From positions 12,223,163 through 12,287,162 of the forward strand of contig OZ025214.1 in the NCBI GenBank assembly GCA_964019055.1: DNA of 64,000 nt, read 5' to 3'. A model generated the notes under the pieces. That model was not told where the DNA came from and searched no databases. It saw only the letters and a program-made list of their open reading frames with translations. The stretch is from Anthopleura xanthogrammica. Its lineage: Eukaryota; Cnidaria; Anthozoa; Actiniaria; Actiniidae. The stretch's first letter is position 1; every line of letters begins with the position of its first letter. Both the position numbers and the translations under genes were made by a program. Shown piece by piece: positions 1 to 9,770 of this stretch.

Positions 1-1378
1 TTTTATTATAGCATACATTCAAACTTCCCCCTGATTCTTTCAATTCTTTGAAGAGGAAGATGTCTCCAAACAGGTCAGAATAGAAAGAATCGTCATTATT
101 GTTCTTGACTTCTTTAATCGTTTCTGTATTTTCTGCAGATGTGTTCTGTAGACTTTCCCTTGGCTTTTTTGACAAGGTGGCAATAGAAAGTGAGCCATTT
201 TCTGAGAGACTTCTGTAGTAACTTTTCACCCCATTTGGACTGTAAATTCCACTGCCAGTGTTCAGGAATTCCGGCACGTGAGTATTTGCTGCAAGGAAGT
301 TCACTTGCATTCCACGCGCCCATGACCCGTGGAATCCAATGGCTGCGAAGAGAGGAAGAACATCGAACCAGGCGGTGGGAAAGACGACATGGTCAATCCC
401 ATGCTCAGTTACTAATGGCACTGCTGGGTTGTGAAAAAGCACATCAAAACATATGAATGTTCCAAATTTTCCAAAGGGTGTGTCAAAAGTAATGAACTCC
501 GCGGAACGTGGACGGTTGATCACTTTCATCTCCACCATGAAAGGGTGCTGTTTGTGGTACCTAGCTATCAGTTTACCTCTGTTGTCAAATACGACGTTTG
601 TATTGTACTGGTAGCGTCCATCTTTGGGACAAAATGGGTCGGTTTTGCTGAGACATGGCTTGATGTCTCCCATATTAGCTACAACGTACATATCATACTG
701 TTTGGCCAGACAACTGAGGCGATACATGATTGGAGTTGAATGGTTTGTCTGTGGGTTTTGGCAAGGATTCCAGGTAATCTTCTTGGGATCAGGAATATTC
801 TCCAGAAAGGACTTGAAAGATTGGCGTGTGTAGCTGAAACCAGTGAGGCCATACTCGGGGAAGACAATTATGCTCGCATTCTGTTGAACATGAAAAAGAA
901 GATGATATAAAGGTTGGAGCAAATAATAATCCCCTTTGGGAAAAAAAAGTAACAATACCTTGATTGTATACTACATACTCCTAGAGTGATTTCACTTGGC
1001 CAGTGAAATAATAAAAGTTGTATAATTAGTGAGTAACAGTCAAAGAGAAACAAAGAGAACTCCTGCTCCCAATACTGAACTGCAGCTACTATTACTCCTT
1101 CTGCTGCTACTGCTAACTGTTAACTGCTAACGCTAATGAATATAACTCATGAATACCTTTTGTTTAGCGTTTTGCATCTGAGATTCATAGACATCCATGT
1201 TGCGCATGACAATCGCCACTGCCTTTTGTTTGGACAACACTTCAGTCTTATTTTCTGCTGCAATAAAAACGTGCTCGTACACGGCAGCCACGAACTTGGA
1301 GTCACTGGTAGAGTTGGAAGCAAGGCCCCCCGTGACAAATAAAGACAACAGGAGAAATATAAACTGCAATGCTGGCAT
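1..1378 (-). CDS. Vanin/biotinidase-like amidase (pantetheinase family), partial
   Basis: Secreted or GPI-anchored member of the nitrilase superfamily, biotinidase/vanin branch; relatives cleave pantetheine or biocytin amides. Two exons are visible: 1378-1157 and 880-1, both in phase 0 with a GT donor at 1156-1155 and an AG acceptor at 882-881. The ATG at 1378-1376 opens a signal peptide (MPALQFIFLLLSLFVTGGLA); the codon upstream in frame is TTG, so this is the first real Met. The catalytic set is readable: Glu in FPEYGL, Lys in ARYHKQHP and Cys in FGTFICFD. Family blocks KPCLSKTDPFCPKDGRYQYN and FPTAWFDVLP follow in order, then the GSGIYSPNG stretch. The frame is still open at base 1, so the C-terminal domain lies outside the window. 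The family call is secure; pantetheinase versus biotinidase substrate is not decided. Confidence 0.93.
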
Positions 1379-1539
1379 CTTGGTCGAATACAAAATTTCT
1401 TTTGAAAAAAAATAAAGATATACATAAGAATAACAGGTGCGTAATATTTAATATATGAAAAGAGTATGACTATACTTAAAAGTATTGATTTAATATTTTT
1501 CGACTGCCCTCAACTTAGTGGTAAATAAAATAAAAATAT

Positions 1540-1580
1540 CGACTCCTTGCACGTGACGTCAGAGCATGTCAATTTTGAGA
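1540..1580. repeat. Fragment of GACGTCA-type MITE
   Basis: Contains TTGCACGTGACGTCAGAGC, which matches the terminal part of the better copies at 18576-18714 and 18852-19007. No opposite terminus was found nearby, so it is probably a solo end. Confidence 0.4.
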
Positions 1581-1929
1581 ACAACGTGCCTTATGCATTT
1601 TTTTTCGTATTTTCTTTGAATTCCACTTCCCCCCAGCCCTAAAAAGCATTTTCCATGAATGACGTCACGATTTTGGGTCGCTAAGCACCATGGGATTGAA
1701 ATGCGGACAAAGTCAAGCCCATTTTCATATGCGTATACATGTGTTTCCAAAAGTTTCAACTATATTTGTTTTCCTATAAACAACGAGATCTTTGAATGCA
1801 TCTTAATCGTTAACGAAAGAGTAGATGGAGGAGATTTTTTTTGAGGAAGAAGAAGTTCCTGGAGCATATTTAGCAAAAGATCCTGCACAATATTCAGTCG
1901 CAGAAGTGGGAAGATGGCTCGTCGACGAG

Positions 1930-2730
1930 TGCCATGGACAGTAAGAGAGCGGAAAGAATTAGGAACTGATCGACAGAGTTTGTGGCTGTATTGAGATTAA
2001 AACACGGGTTGATCCAAGCATTGATGGAGGAAAATGGTAACATCAAAAAGCAAAGCAGGATTCAAGGAACAACGTCCAAGGAGATAAAAGTTTCGCCCGC
2101 CCCGTCAGTAATTGTACTTGTTAGTACCTGGAGAACATTTCCCTCTCACGATATTCCATTATCATTTAATTGGATTCCTAATAATTTTTGGTCACCAAGA
2201 TTTATACAAACAAGAGACATGAAGTATGGCATCGAAGAGGAAGTAAAAGCTAGAGAAGCTTACACTCAACAGGAAATATAGTAAGAGAAACAGGAGTATG
2301 GGTGAACAAAATATGTCCTTACTTTGCAGTCAGTCAAGATGGCATCTTCACAGATGTCAATGAAAAAAATTGAATTTAGAGATTAAATGTTTTAAGGTTT
2401 AAAAAGTTTGAGAAGCAGAACCAAGATGGACAACTTTCCTGTAAATTGCTCAGCCAGCAATGCTTTACCATCAGTAATGGTCAACTAAAGCTTCGGGAGA
2501 GCTACTCCTATTATCATCAAGTCCAGTTACATTTACTAGCAAGTCCAGTTACATTTACTGTGACTTTATTCTGCACTCAACTAAAGGCCCTCCCTCTGTG
2601 CAAAGTCTAGTAAGAGATGAGCCACTGTTGTACCGATTGAAGCACAGTTTATCAGCATTTTGGCACAAAGTGCTCGCACCAGAGATCTTTGAAATGAGAG
2701 TTCCTAGAAATCTTTCTCCATTTGTGTTAT
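1930..2730 (+). pseudogene. Decayed YqaJ-like nuclease-domain transposon gene
   Basis: Reading across three frames recovers the order of motifs found in the YqaJ-type exonuclease proteins common in invertebrate transposons: a KYGIEEEVKAREAYT block, then VRETGVWVNKICPYFAVSQD after a -1 shift near 2275, then LKLRESYSYYHQVQLHLL and a terminal block near RDEPLLYRLK. Several in-frame stops (for example near 1943, 2371 and 2377) and the shift show it is dead. A 19-base segment at 2519-2560 is tandemly duplicated inside it. YqaJ proteins are lambda-exonuclease-like nucleases of the PD-(D/E)XK group. A run of upstream codons (1850-1945) may be its N-terminal part. No intact host-gene reading is possible. 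Confidence 0.7.
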
Positions 2731-3884
2731 AAGGAACAATAAGGAAAAAATTAACTTCTCAAGTGCATTTAGTCTGGGAAAAATGAGATTTTGTTACATG
2801 GGTAAATTTTGGGAGCATTACCAAGCCTCCATCTTTGCAAATTCTGAGCCTGGCAGAGACTTTGCTTCAAAATATACCAAGACTCTATCATAAACTGAGG
2901 CTAAAATGCCAGGACTCTAAGCCAAATCTAAAAAAATCTAAGACTCTAGGCCTTCGTGAATCTTCACCGGCTTCGGAAATCGAATAAACGTCGTACCCTC
3001 AGCCATTTTCTCTGGATATCGTGAGTCAGAGTTACATTTTCCCCAAGAACAGCGTGTGCATGGTTGCTTTGTTTTCCCCCATATCCTTATATAAAAGGTA
3101 CTCTAAATCAGACTATCTGATTCTTCGCATATATCCCAAGCTTTTGTTTACCAACCTTGTCCGCATTTCAACTCCACGAGGCTTTGCAATCAAATCTATT
3201 TTTAGCGTCCTGAGAAAATGACCTAGTCTGACCTTAACTTTATTCGTTCAATATTTTTTCCGTTCGTATATGAAATCAAGTATTTGAATTTTTCCCCTAC
3301 ATCCAACTAAGCAAATTAATGCCGCTCCCACGTGCACTACTACTAACTGTCTATCATTTTGATAGGAATTTGTTCTCAGCAGAAAAACGACAAGGCTGTT
3401 ACTTTCACTATTTTCTAATTTCAATGGCCGTTCACAAAATTTTGGTTGCATTTGATATTTTGTCTATATATATATTGGCCCAAAAAGAGCGTGTCTACAA
3501 AATGTTAGGCTTAAAAACATAAAGCTGTCCTTATAACGAGAAGCCAAAAACGGTTTATCTGTCTCCTCAATCTGATAACAAGTAATCACATAATAGCACA
3601 TGCAGTGTTTTCCTTGCGACTTAATGAAAAGATGCCAAAATTGTTTAAGAGATACACGCGTAGCTTCATCCTTGGTAAGCTCAGTATTCGATAACATTAC
3701 ATATGCGAAATTTTCCACCTCGTGCTGGCGAAAAACATTAAAAACCACGGTAAAAAGACAACAGGGGAAATATCGCAACACACTGGCTTATGATATTCTA
3801 AAACACACATTAGACCAACAATAAATCGAGCTCAAATAACTATTTCGCTTTCCAAATTACTTCGAATACAAGATATTCTCATAC
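2731..3884. other. No gene recognised
   Basis: AT-rich sequence with a few short open frames on both strands (for example 3464-3781 minus) that show no family motif, no good start and no splice support. Nothing else is identified. Confidence 0.5.
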
Positions 3885-4310
3885 ACACATTGGACCAACA
3901 ATAAATCGACTTCACATGACTCCTTCGCATTCCAAATCATCTCAAATGTGATCAAAAGCTTAAAAGACATGAAATATATTTTTCATATCATTATTGAACA
4001 CGTAGTTTTAATACTCAAAAACTGCCCACTCCTGCAAGTGCATAGTTTGAGTATTATTTTGTAAGAAATACGTAATCTACCGCGTCAGGCCAATAACCAT
4101 TAAATGATTAAATCATTAATGGCCTGCATACAATGACTTTAACATTATAACTATACATACCAGATGAATACTTGAAATGTGTTTTAGGAGCAAAAGGATT
4201 CAATGAAAAGAGGACTTACTTGGTGGAAAATTGAAGGCTTCGCTTGGCAGTACTTCGAAGATCACTAGCGTGACAGATGTCATTTGATGTGTACACTTAC
4301 CAAAAAAAAA
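3885..4310. repeat. Duplicated block A, copy 1
   Basis: About 430 bp that align by eye with 5767-6228 at diverged but obvious similarity: shared strings include ATCTCAAATGTGATCAAAAG, CATATCATTATTGAA and AATGAAAAGAGGACTTACTT. Both copies end on the minus strand in an ATG-initiated short open stretch followed by GTAAGT (see 4209-4282). A partial third start lies just upstream at 3800-3840 (CCAACAATAAATCGA). Confidence 0.75.
4209..4282 (-). other. Possible signal-peptide first exon, copy 1
   Basis: On the minus strand, ATG is followed by MTSVTLVIFEVLPSEAF and then a GTAAGT donor. The copy at 6120-6190 reads MTSVTLVVFVVLPSEAF with the donor kept. Part of the change between the copies is silent, but several residues differ. 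The hydrophobic run would suit a secretory leader. No downstream exon was identified, so this may be a duplicated exon relic or chance. Confidence 0.25.
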
Positions 4311-4431
4311 AAAGTCACTGCCGCAGACAAAATGTCGCCCCTCGGCAGGGCAACGAACACCAAAGCATGCCTAGTGTCACTCACGATCATTCTAAACAAG
4401 AACATTAATTCGCTTTTATCGGACTAACTTA

Positions 4432-4725
4432 CACAAGCAAACAGATATATATCTTGTTATTCCCTTTCTTGGCTTTGATGGAAATAAATCGGCTTAATTA
4501 TTGAGGAAAAATGAGTAGAAACTCAATCATATTTTACAAACGTTTATCATCTTAGTTAAGAAAATTTAAGCGGTTTAGAATTAAAACTGCGCAACAGGGA
4601 ATTCTCAGAATGAATGAGCCAAGTCAAAGTAAAACATCATGCGAAGCTGGAAACATCTGGTGAAGGTGAAGACGGTTGAACCAGAACCTCCTTAATAATA
4701 TTCGATTTTCTTACATTTTCGCGAC
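4432..4725. repeat. Duplicated block B, copy 1
   Basis: About 290 bp matching 9470-9770 (shared strings TTGAGGAAAAATGAG, AATTCAATCATATTTTAC allowing one change, TCTGGTGAAGGTGAAGACGG, ATATTCGATTTTCTTACAT). In copy 2 this block holds the proposed first exon of the Death-domain gene; here the start codon bases are missing and the GT donor is altered (GGTTGAA), so this copy cannot serve that role. Confidence 0.75.
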
Positions 4726-5766
4726 TGGCCTTCATTCCATTTTCAATGACCAGCCACGACTTGGGGGCACTGTTTTGTGGTCGTCAGGGCGAGTTTGGGA
4801 AGGGTCTATCAATTGATTAATAGATTATAGTGTTCTTTTCACAAGGTATTAATATAATTGTCGCAAATTTTTTCTCTTATATTTCCTTATTCATTAATTA
4901 TATTTTTCTTAAGGGTTTCTTTGAGGGATGGTTAGTATATTTTACATGGGCTGGGTTCGGGTGATACGCCTTGTAGGGGACTTAATGTTCTATTGTGTTA
5001 TCACATACCTTTGGCAAATTGATCGAAAAAAATAATAATAATATACTTATTAATGAGTTTACAGAGCAATCACAAACCAGTAAGCTAATCAAATTACTGG
5101 GTTGCCGGTGGCAATCCAGTCTAAAAATGCGTCGCGCGCGTTTCTCCGTCTTTTCCTGTCAGAAAATGCAAAAATTGCGCAATAGTACCCAGGGATCTTC
5201 GCGACATTATCCAAGAGTCCGTTGCGGGCATATGATATACAGGGATCCCGTGTACATTCTGATTTATTACCATGTGACAGTTGTTAATCAATGTCATTAA
5301 ATTACCAAATGATTGATTGGGAGTGGGGCTGTGTATCACTTGTCGCTAATTAATGTCTACGCATTTTCTTTTTCGTTTGAGCTCTACCTGCAGAAACTTA
5401 TAATGAATGCCAAAGGTAAATTTTATATCACGCAGTAAAGCATGATTTCTCAAAATTTTCAAATGTTAGGAAAGGACCTACATTGCAGGACTTCAAGTCG
5501 AGAAATCTTTCTTTGTTAACCTAAACAGAATAATCAATGTGGGATGCTGGTACCAAACAACGTGTAATTATTCGCTCAACGATAAAGCTTTTGGGATATG
5601 TTTTGACAGTCCTAGGTTTCGTTTCATATAAGCTCTCTACATGAGAAGTACATGAGAGTTATTTCGTCCTCATATTTCGACGGCGACAGCTTTGTTTTTA
5701 ATTAACATGGTGAAATCCGCTGACGTATAGCGAGCTCAGGATGACCGCTATTCTTGGCCGTGACGC
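4726..5766. other. No gene recognised
   Basis: AT-rich spacer between block B copy 1 and block A copy 2. A 72-codon minus-strand frame at 5121-5339 shows no recognisable family. Nothing else is identified. Confidence 0.5.
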
Positions 5767-6228
5767 ACTTTTGTCCAACAATAAATTGAGTTCATATAAA
5801 TTATTTGCTTTCCAAATTATCTCAAATGTGATCAAAAGCTTAAAATATAATTGCGAATTAAATTATTTTTCATATCATTATTGAATACGTATAGTTTTAA
5901 TAACCAAAAACTGTCCATTCTTGCAAGTGCGTAGTTTGAGTCTTATTTCGTAAGGAATGCGTAATCTATTCGTCAGGTCACTAACCACGTATTAGATAAT
6001 GTTTATCCTTATTATTTACGCCATTAATGAACTGTATACAACGTGTTTTATAATATAATTAAACATGATGAATACTTGCAATGTGGTTTGAGAATAAAAA
6101 TATTTAATGAAAAGAGGACTTACTTGGAGTAAGATGGAAGGCTTCACTTGGCAGTACTACGAAGACCACTAGCGTGACAGATGTCATTTCAGATGTCATC
6201 AAGACAATTATATTCCTACACTTACCAA
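5767..6228. repeat. Duplicated block A, copy 2
   Basis: Second copy of the segment at 3885-4310, in the same orientation, with small indels. It is followed by shorter decayed partial copies of its end (6340-6440, 6450-6560, 6580-6640), each with the ACTACGAAGAtC-like string and the AAGCACAGGTAGCCCATGCT string repeated at 6425 and 6540. The whole 4.2-6.6 kb tract has grown by tandem duplication. Confidence 0.7.
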
Positions 6229-6844
6229 GGAAAGAATGTCACTCAGGTAGGTGATACGTCGACAGGGCAATGAACAGTAAAGCATGACGGAAGTCGGTCA
6301 TTAATGATCACTTTGTAAACTGGTTATGAAGACTAATGCAGGAAATCTTAGTTTGGAAAATGTACAGGACTACGAAAATCCTAGCGTGACATTCGAGATA
6401 TCAATTGAGTACACTTACCATCTGAAGCACAGGTAGCCCATGCTTAGAATTTATTGAAAGGACTACGAAGATCTAAGTGTGAAAGATGTCCAGTCATTCG
6501 AGAGGTCATACAAACACTTTTTAGAACGCTTCCAGCTGAAGCACAGGTAGCCCATGCTTAGAAAATGTCACTGATTTTGATTCGTTGGCAGGACTACGCA
6601 GACCCAAGGGTGACATGTCATTATGACCGCTTTGCAGACAGATCACGTCACCTGGACCAGCTGCTAAAACAACAAAATTTTACTGTACTTTTGGATAAAA
6701 TAGAGTTGATGTTCTCGGATGTAAATATGTTTTTGGCCTAACTCAGGCTCATTTTAGCCCGATCGCAACGAGGGTTAAAATGAGCCAAGGAATAAAAGGT
6801 GATACATTTAAAAATAATCTGGCTTAATGTTGGTGCTTATTTAA

Positions 6845-7023
6845 AGCCTGGTTCTCACTAGTGACGCAAGCATAAGCATAACGACATACGCAAGCGCAGA
6901 TATTATTTTCGTGGTTAGTTAACACTTTATATTTGGACAGAATAAAACATTCATTCATATTTAAAGTACTATCTGCGCTTGCGTATGTCGTCGTGCTTAT
7001 GCTTGCGTCGCTAGTGCCAACTA
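6845..7023. mobile_element. MITE with long terminal inverted repeats
   Basis: Left end AGCCTGGTTCTCACTAGTGA is mirrored at the right; the arms then continue GACGCAAGCATAAGCA...ATCTGCGCTTGCGTATGTCG with few mismatches over roughly 60 bp, around an AT-rich centre. No coding capacity. A similar terminus is seen at 48508-48545. Confidence 0.8.
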
Positions 7024-7613
7024 GACTTAAGCTTTTTATCTATCTACTCGAGTTTACAAATAGGTCTAAGTAGGTTTAAAACCCCGTGTGTTAGCTTTTG
7101 GAGGAAATATCGCCTTCTTATTCCTTCGTGCATTTCCTATTCCTCACATCTAATATTTTGATTACGTTACGTTGACTTTATTATTTATAAAAATATATAG
7201 TTAATGATAATTCACTAATTTTCTGAATTACAATTTCTAGCAAATTCGTGATAATACGTTAACTGCAAAAAATAGTCACTGATCTAAGAAACGTTTTATA
7301 GATTAAGCCTACATCAGTAACTTTCTATTTTTAGCTTCATATTCAAATACCTCGGATGGGATACCTGTGGAAAGTCATAAGATAGAAGTTGCGCTTCATG
7401 ACATAAGCAATTCAGTTATGTCAAAGAAAACGAACAAGATGGTCTTCGAGCGCCGGAGAAGAAGGATTACTTTCATTGCGATGAACAAAAGGACCAAAAT
7501 ATCAAGTAAAATAACTCAAATGAAAGGTAAATATATTTAGTAAATGCATTTATTCGGTATTTTCAATTCCATTTGCATCCCAACTGATCTCGATTCAAAA
7601 AATAGAGATTACT
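7024..7613. other. No gene recognised
   Basis: AT-rich DNA without a credible frame. A short run at 7336-7530 (near GGTCTTCGAGCGCCGGAGAA) is less AT-rich but shows no family motif. Confidence 0.4.
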
Positions 7614-7753
7614 TCATGAAAAGCGCGCGCGTACGGGATTTTCGCACGAGTTGGTGAAGTATCTGAAATCGAACGAGTGAGCGCAGCGAACGAGTGAGAT
7701 TTCTGATACAAAACCAACGAGTGCGAAAATCCCGTACAAAGCGCTTTTCATGC
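7614..7753. mobile_element. Fold-back element next to the recombinase element
   Basis: TCATGAAAAGCGC and GTACGGGATTTTCGCAC at the left are inverted at the right (GTGCGAAAATCCCGTAC, GCGCTTTTCATG). The centre has the direct repeat GAACGAGTGAG x2. It ends 8 bp before the terminal repeat of the 7762-9030 element. Confidence 0.7.
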
Positions 7754-7761
7754 TGTAATTT

Positions 7762-9030
7762 ATTTATTTTATACATACTGAGATTTTGTTGTTTTTAATT
7801 TATTCACATTTAATTGGTTTTCTAAAACAATTACAAAACTCGTGTAATAATTTCTTTTCGAAAAATTAAGCTTTTACTAGAAGCTATGATGTAAAAATAT
7901 CAGTAATCATAACTAGTACAAAGTAAAATCGGTAAGCTAATGAAGTTTTGGCTGATTTTTTTTTTCTTTTGGCTTAGTTTGTCACTGTGGGCTGTCTTCG
8001 TCTGACGACTCCAACACACGCTTGATGCGTTTAAAGCTACGTGTAGACTCTGTTGATTTAAATGAGTGATTTGCGGAATTCGGTGACTTGTTAACGGTGT
8101 TGATTGTTATATTAAACTGTCCTCCGTGAAAAACTGCTCCACTGAAAGGACCTGCTGGAGGCAAACTAGAACTTTTCATGAATGAAGATTCACGGCACTC
8201 GGTGTGCACTGCACTTTGTAAACTCGACACTGGCCTTTTTTCTATAGACGTACTTGTAGTATTATTTCCACTCAGAATCAAAGACATGTTTTTCTGTTGT
8301 TCGTTTGAGATGGTACTGTAGTTGTTGACGCTTGAAGGTTTCTGTGGCCAGATAATTGCATTATATGAGTTGGCGGGACGTTGTTGTCGTTCAGTTTTTG
8401 CATCATAGTTTTTCGTGCGCTATGGTTGGTGAGTCTTCGCTTTTCATCAAAACCTGCTTTGTCTGCCATAGTTTTCATTAAACTATTTAACTTGTTGACT
8501 CCCATTGCATTGGTCTTGAACCATGGTTTATCAGGGTTCTTAGCATAATTAATACCAAGATAAAACGGTGAATCGCTATCCTTCATCGAGCTAGGTCTTT
8601 TCTCAGAATAAACTTTGTAAACAAACACTGGATCTCTGTCCGGCGAACCATCTCTTCTCTTCTCTTCGTGTCTTCGAAAGAGTATTTTTGTTTTTTTGGT
8701 CTTCTATAAACTTGTCTATAGGTTTGTCTAGAGACACAAATCTTCTTGATTGTTCAGCCATCCTCACAAATATCTCCTAGCTCTTGATAAGTTTGAAATA
8801 CGAACAACTAGCGTACACCGAAAATATTATTTTGTGAAAGCTGCCCGACAAAGCTACCCGCGATGACCGCGAAAACACGATTCGCCTCGACTGGGGTTTG
8901 TGATTGGACGAAACGCTTTTTTCACGTGTGAGAAATTCATTTCGCCTCTCTGATTGGCTGAAAAAAGTCGCGAACTGGTTTTTCACATAGGGAGATTTGA
9001 TAAGAAAATCTCAGTATGTATAAAATAAAT
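7762..9030. mobile_element. Crypton-like tyrosine-recombinase element bounded by perfect 26-bp inverted repeats
   Basis: Bases 7762-7787 are the exact reverse complement of 9005-9030 (core TACATACTGAGATTTT). Between them lies a minus-strand recombinase pseudogene (7982-8761). Known Cryptons move through a circular intermediate and normally lack terminal inverted repeats, so the structure is unusual. The interior has no second ORF. No clear target-site duplication is seen outside the repeats, beyond shared AT-rich bases. Confidence 0.7.
7982..8761 (-). pseudogene. Truncated, frameshifted Crypton-type tyrosine recombinase
   Basis: Starts at ATG 8761-8759 (MAEQSRRFVSLDKPIDKFIE) and soon jumps, near 8650 and into another frame, to RDPVFVYKVYSEKRPSS, so most of the N-terminal half is deleted, including the region of the first catalytic Arg. 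The catalytic C-terminal half remains: NHSARKT (the HxxR box), then IMQLSGHRN, then the nucleophile Tyr in NNYST. Between GHRN and NNYST, near 8325, the frame shifts as if one base had been lost, so the Tyr lies in another frame. The tail runs to the stop at 7982 and is Ser-rich with a basic FKRIKR patch. This DUF3504/Crypton-like domain is widespread in animal transposons and in domesticated genes such as KIAA1958 and QRICH1. This copy cannot encode an active enzyme. Confidence 0.88.
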
Positions 9031-9469
9031 ATAATATCAGAATGTTGTGCCAGCATGTACAGTAAAGATTCGACAGTTGAATATTTGATATCAATTTACT
9101 CTGATCCAGTCCGAAATAATCGAATTCCTCGACAAAATATTATCAGTGTTTCATTGAGAGATGTGTACATAGTCTTCGAATCAGATGTCTACTTGTGGAT
9201 AATACTCGTTTTATAAGTTTCATATTCGGCATTCATAAAATACGACAGTTGAACTAATCCAAAGGAATGGCTCTTGATCTTGTTTGGAAACCAGTAGTTT
9301 ATCAACCAAGCAAAATAGTACTGATTAAAGGTTTTTTAACTAGCTCTGGACATCGAGATATTTTTAATAAATGAGTGAGGAAATCGAGGAAGTTATTCTA
9401 AACAATAATATTCGCTTTAGTATATATTAGAGTAATTTATGCCAGCGAAAAGAACGTGTTCTTCCCCTT
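9031..9469. other. No gene recognised
   Basis: AT-rich flank between the recombinase element and block B copy 2; nothing identified. Confidence 0.5.
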
Positions 9470-9770
9470 GATCATTTTTATTTCTTCTATGTCAGTGTTT
9501 CCTTAGTTTTGATGATAATAAATTTTGATTATTGAGGAAAAATGAGAAGAAATTCAATCATATTTTACATTATAATCGTGTTAAACGCTTATTATTTGAG
9601 TGAAGAACATTCGAATTAAAACTGCGCAATAGGGTATTCCCCGCTTGAATGAATGATGTAATGACAGAGCCAAGTCGAAGTTAAACATCATACGCAGCCG
9701 GAAACATGTCATCTGGTGAAGGTGAAGACGGGTGAACCAGAACCACAGCATTAATATTCGATTTTCTTAC
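9470..9770. repeat. Duplicated block B, copy 2
   Basis: Partner of 4432-4725. This copy keeps ATGTCATCTGGTGAAGGTG and a GTGAAC donor, and is the likely 5' region of the Death-domain locus. Confidence 0.75.
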
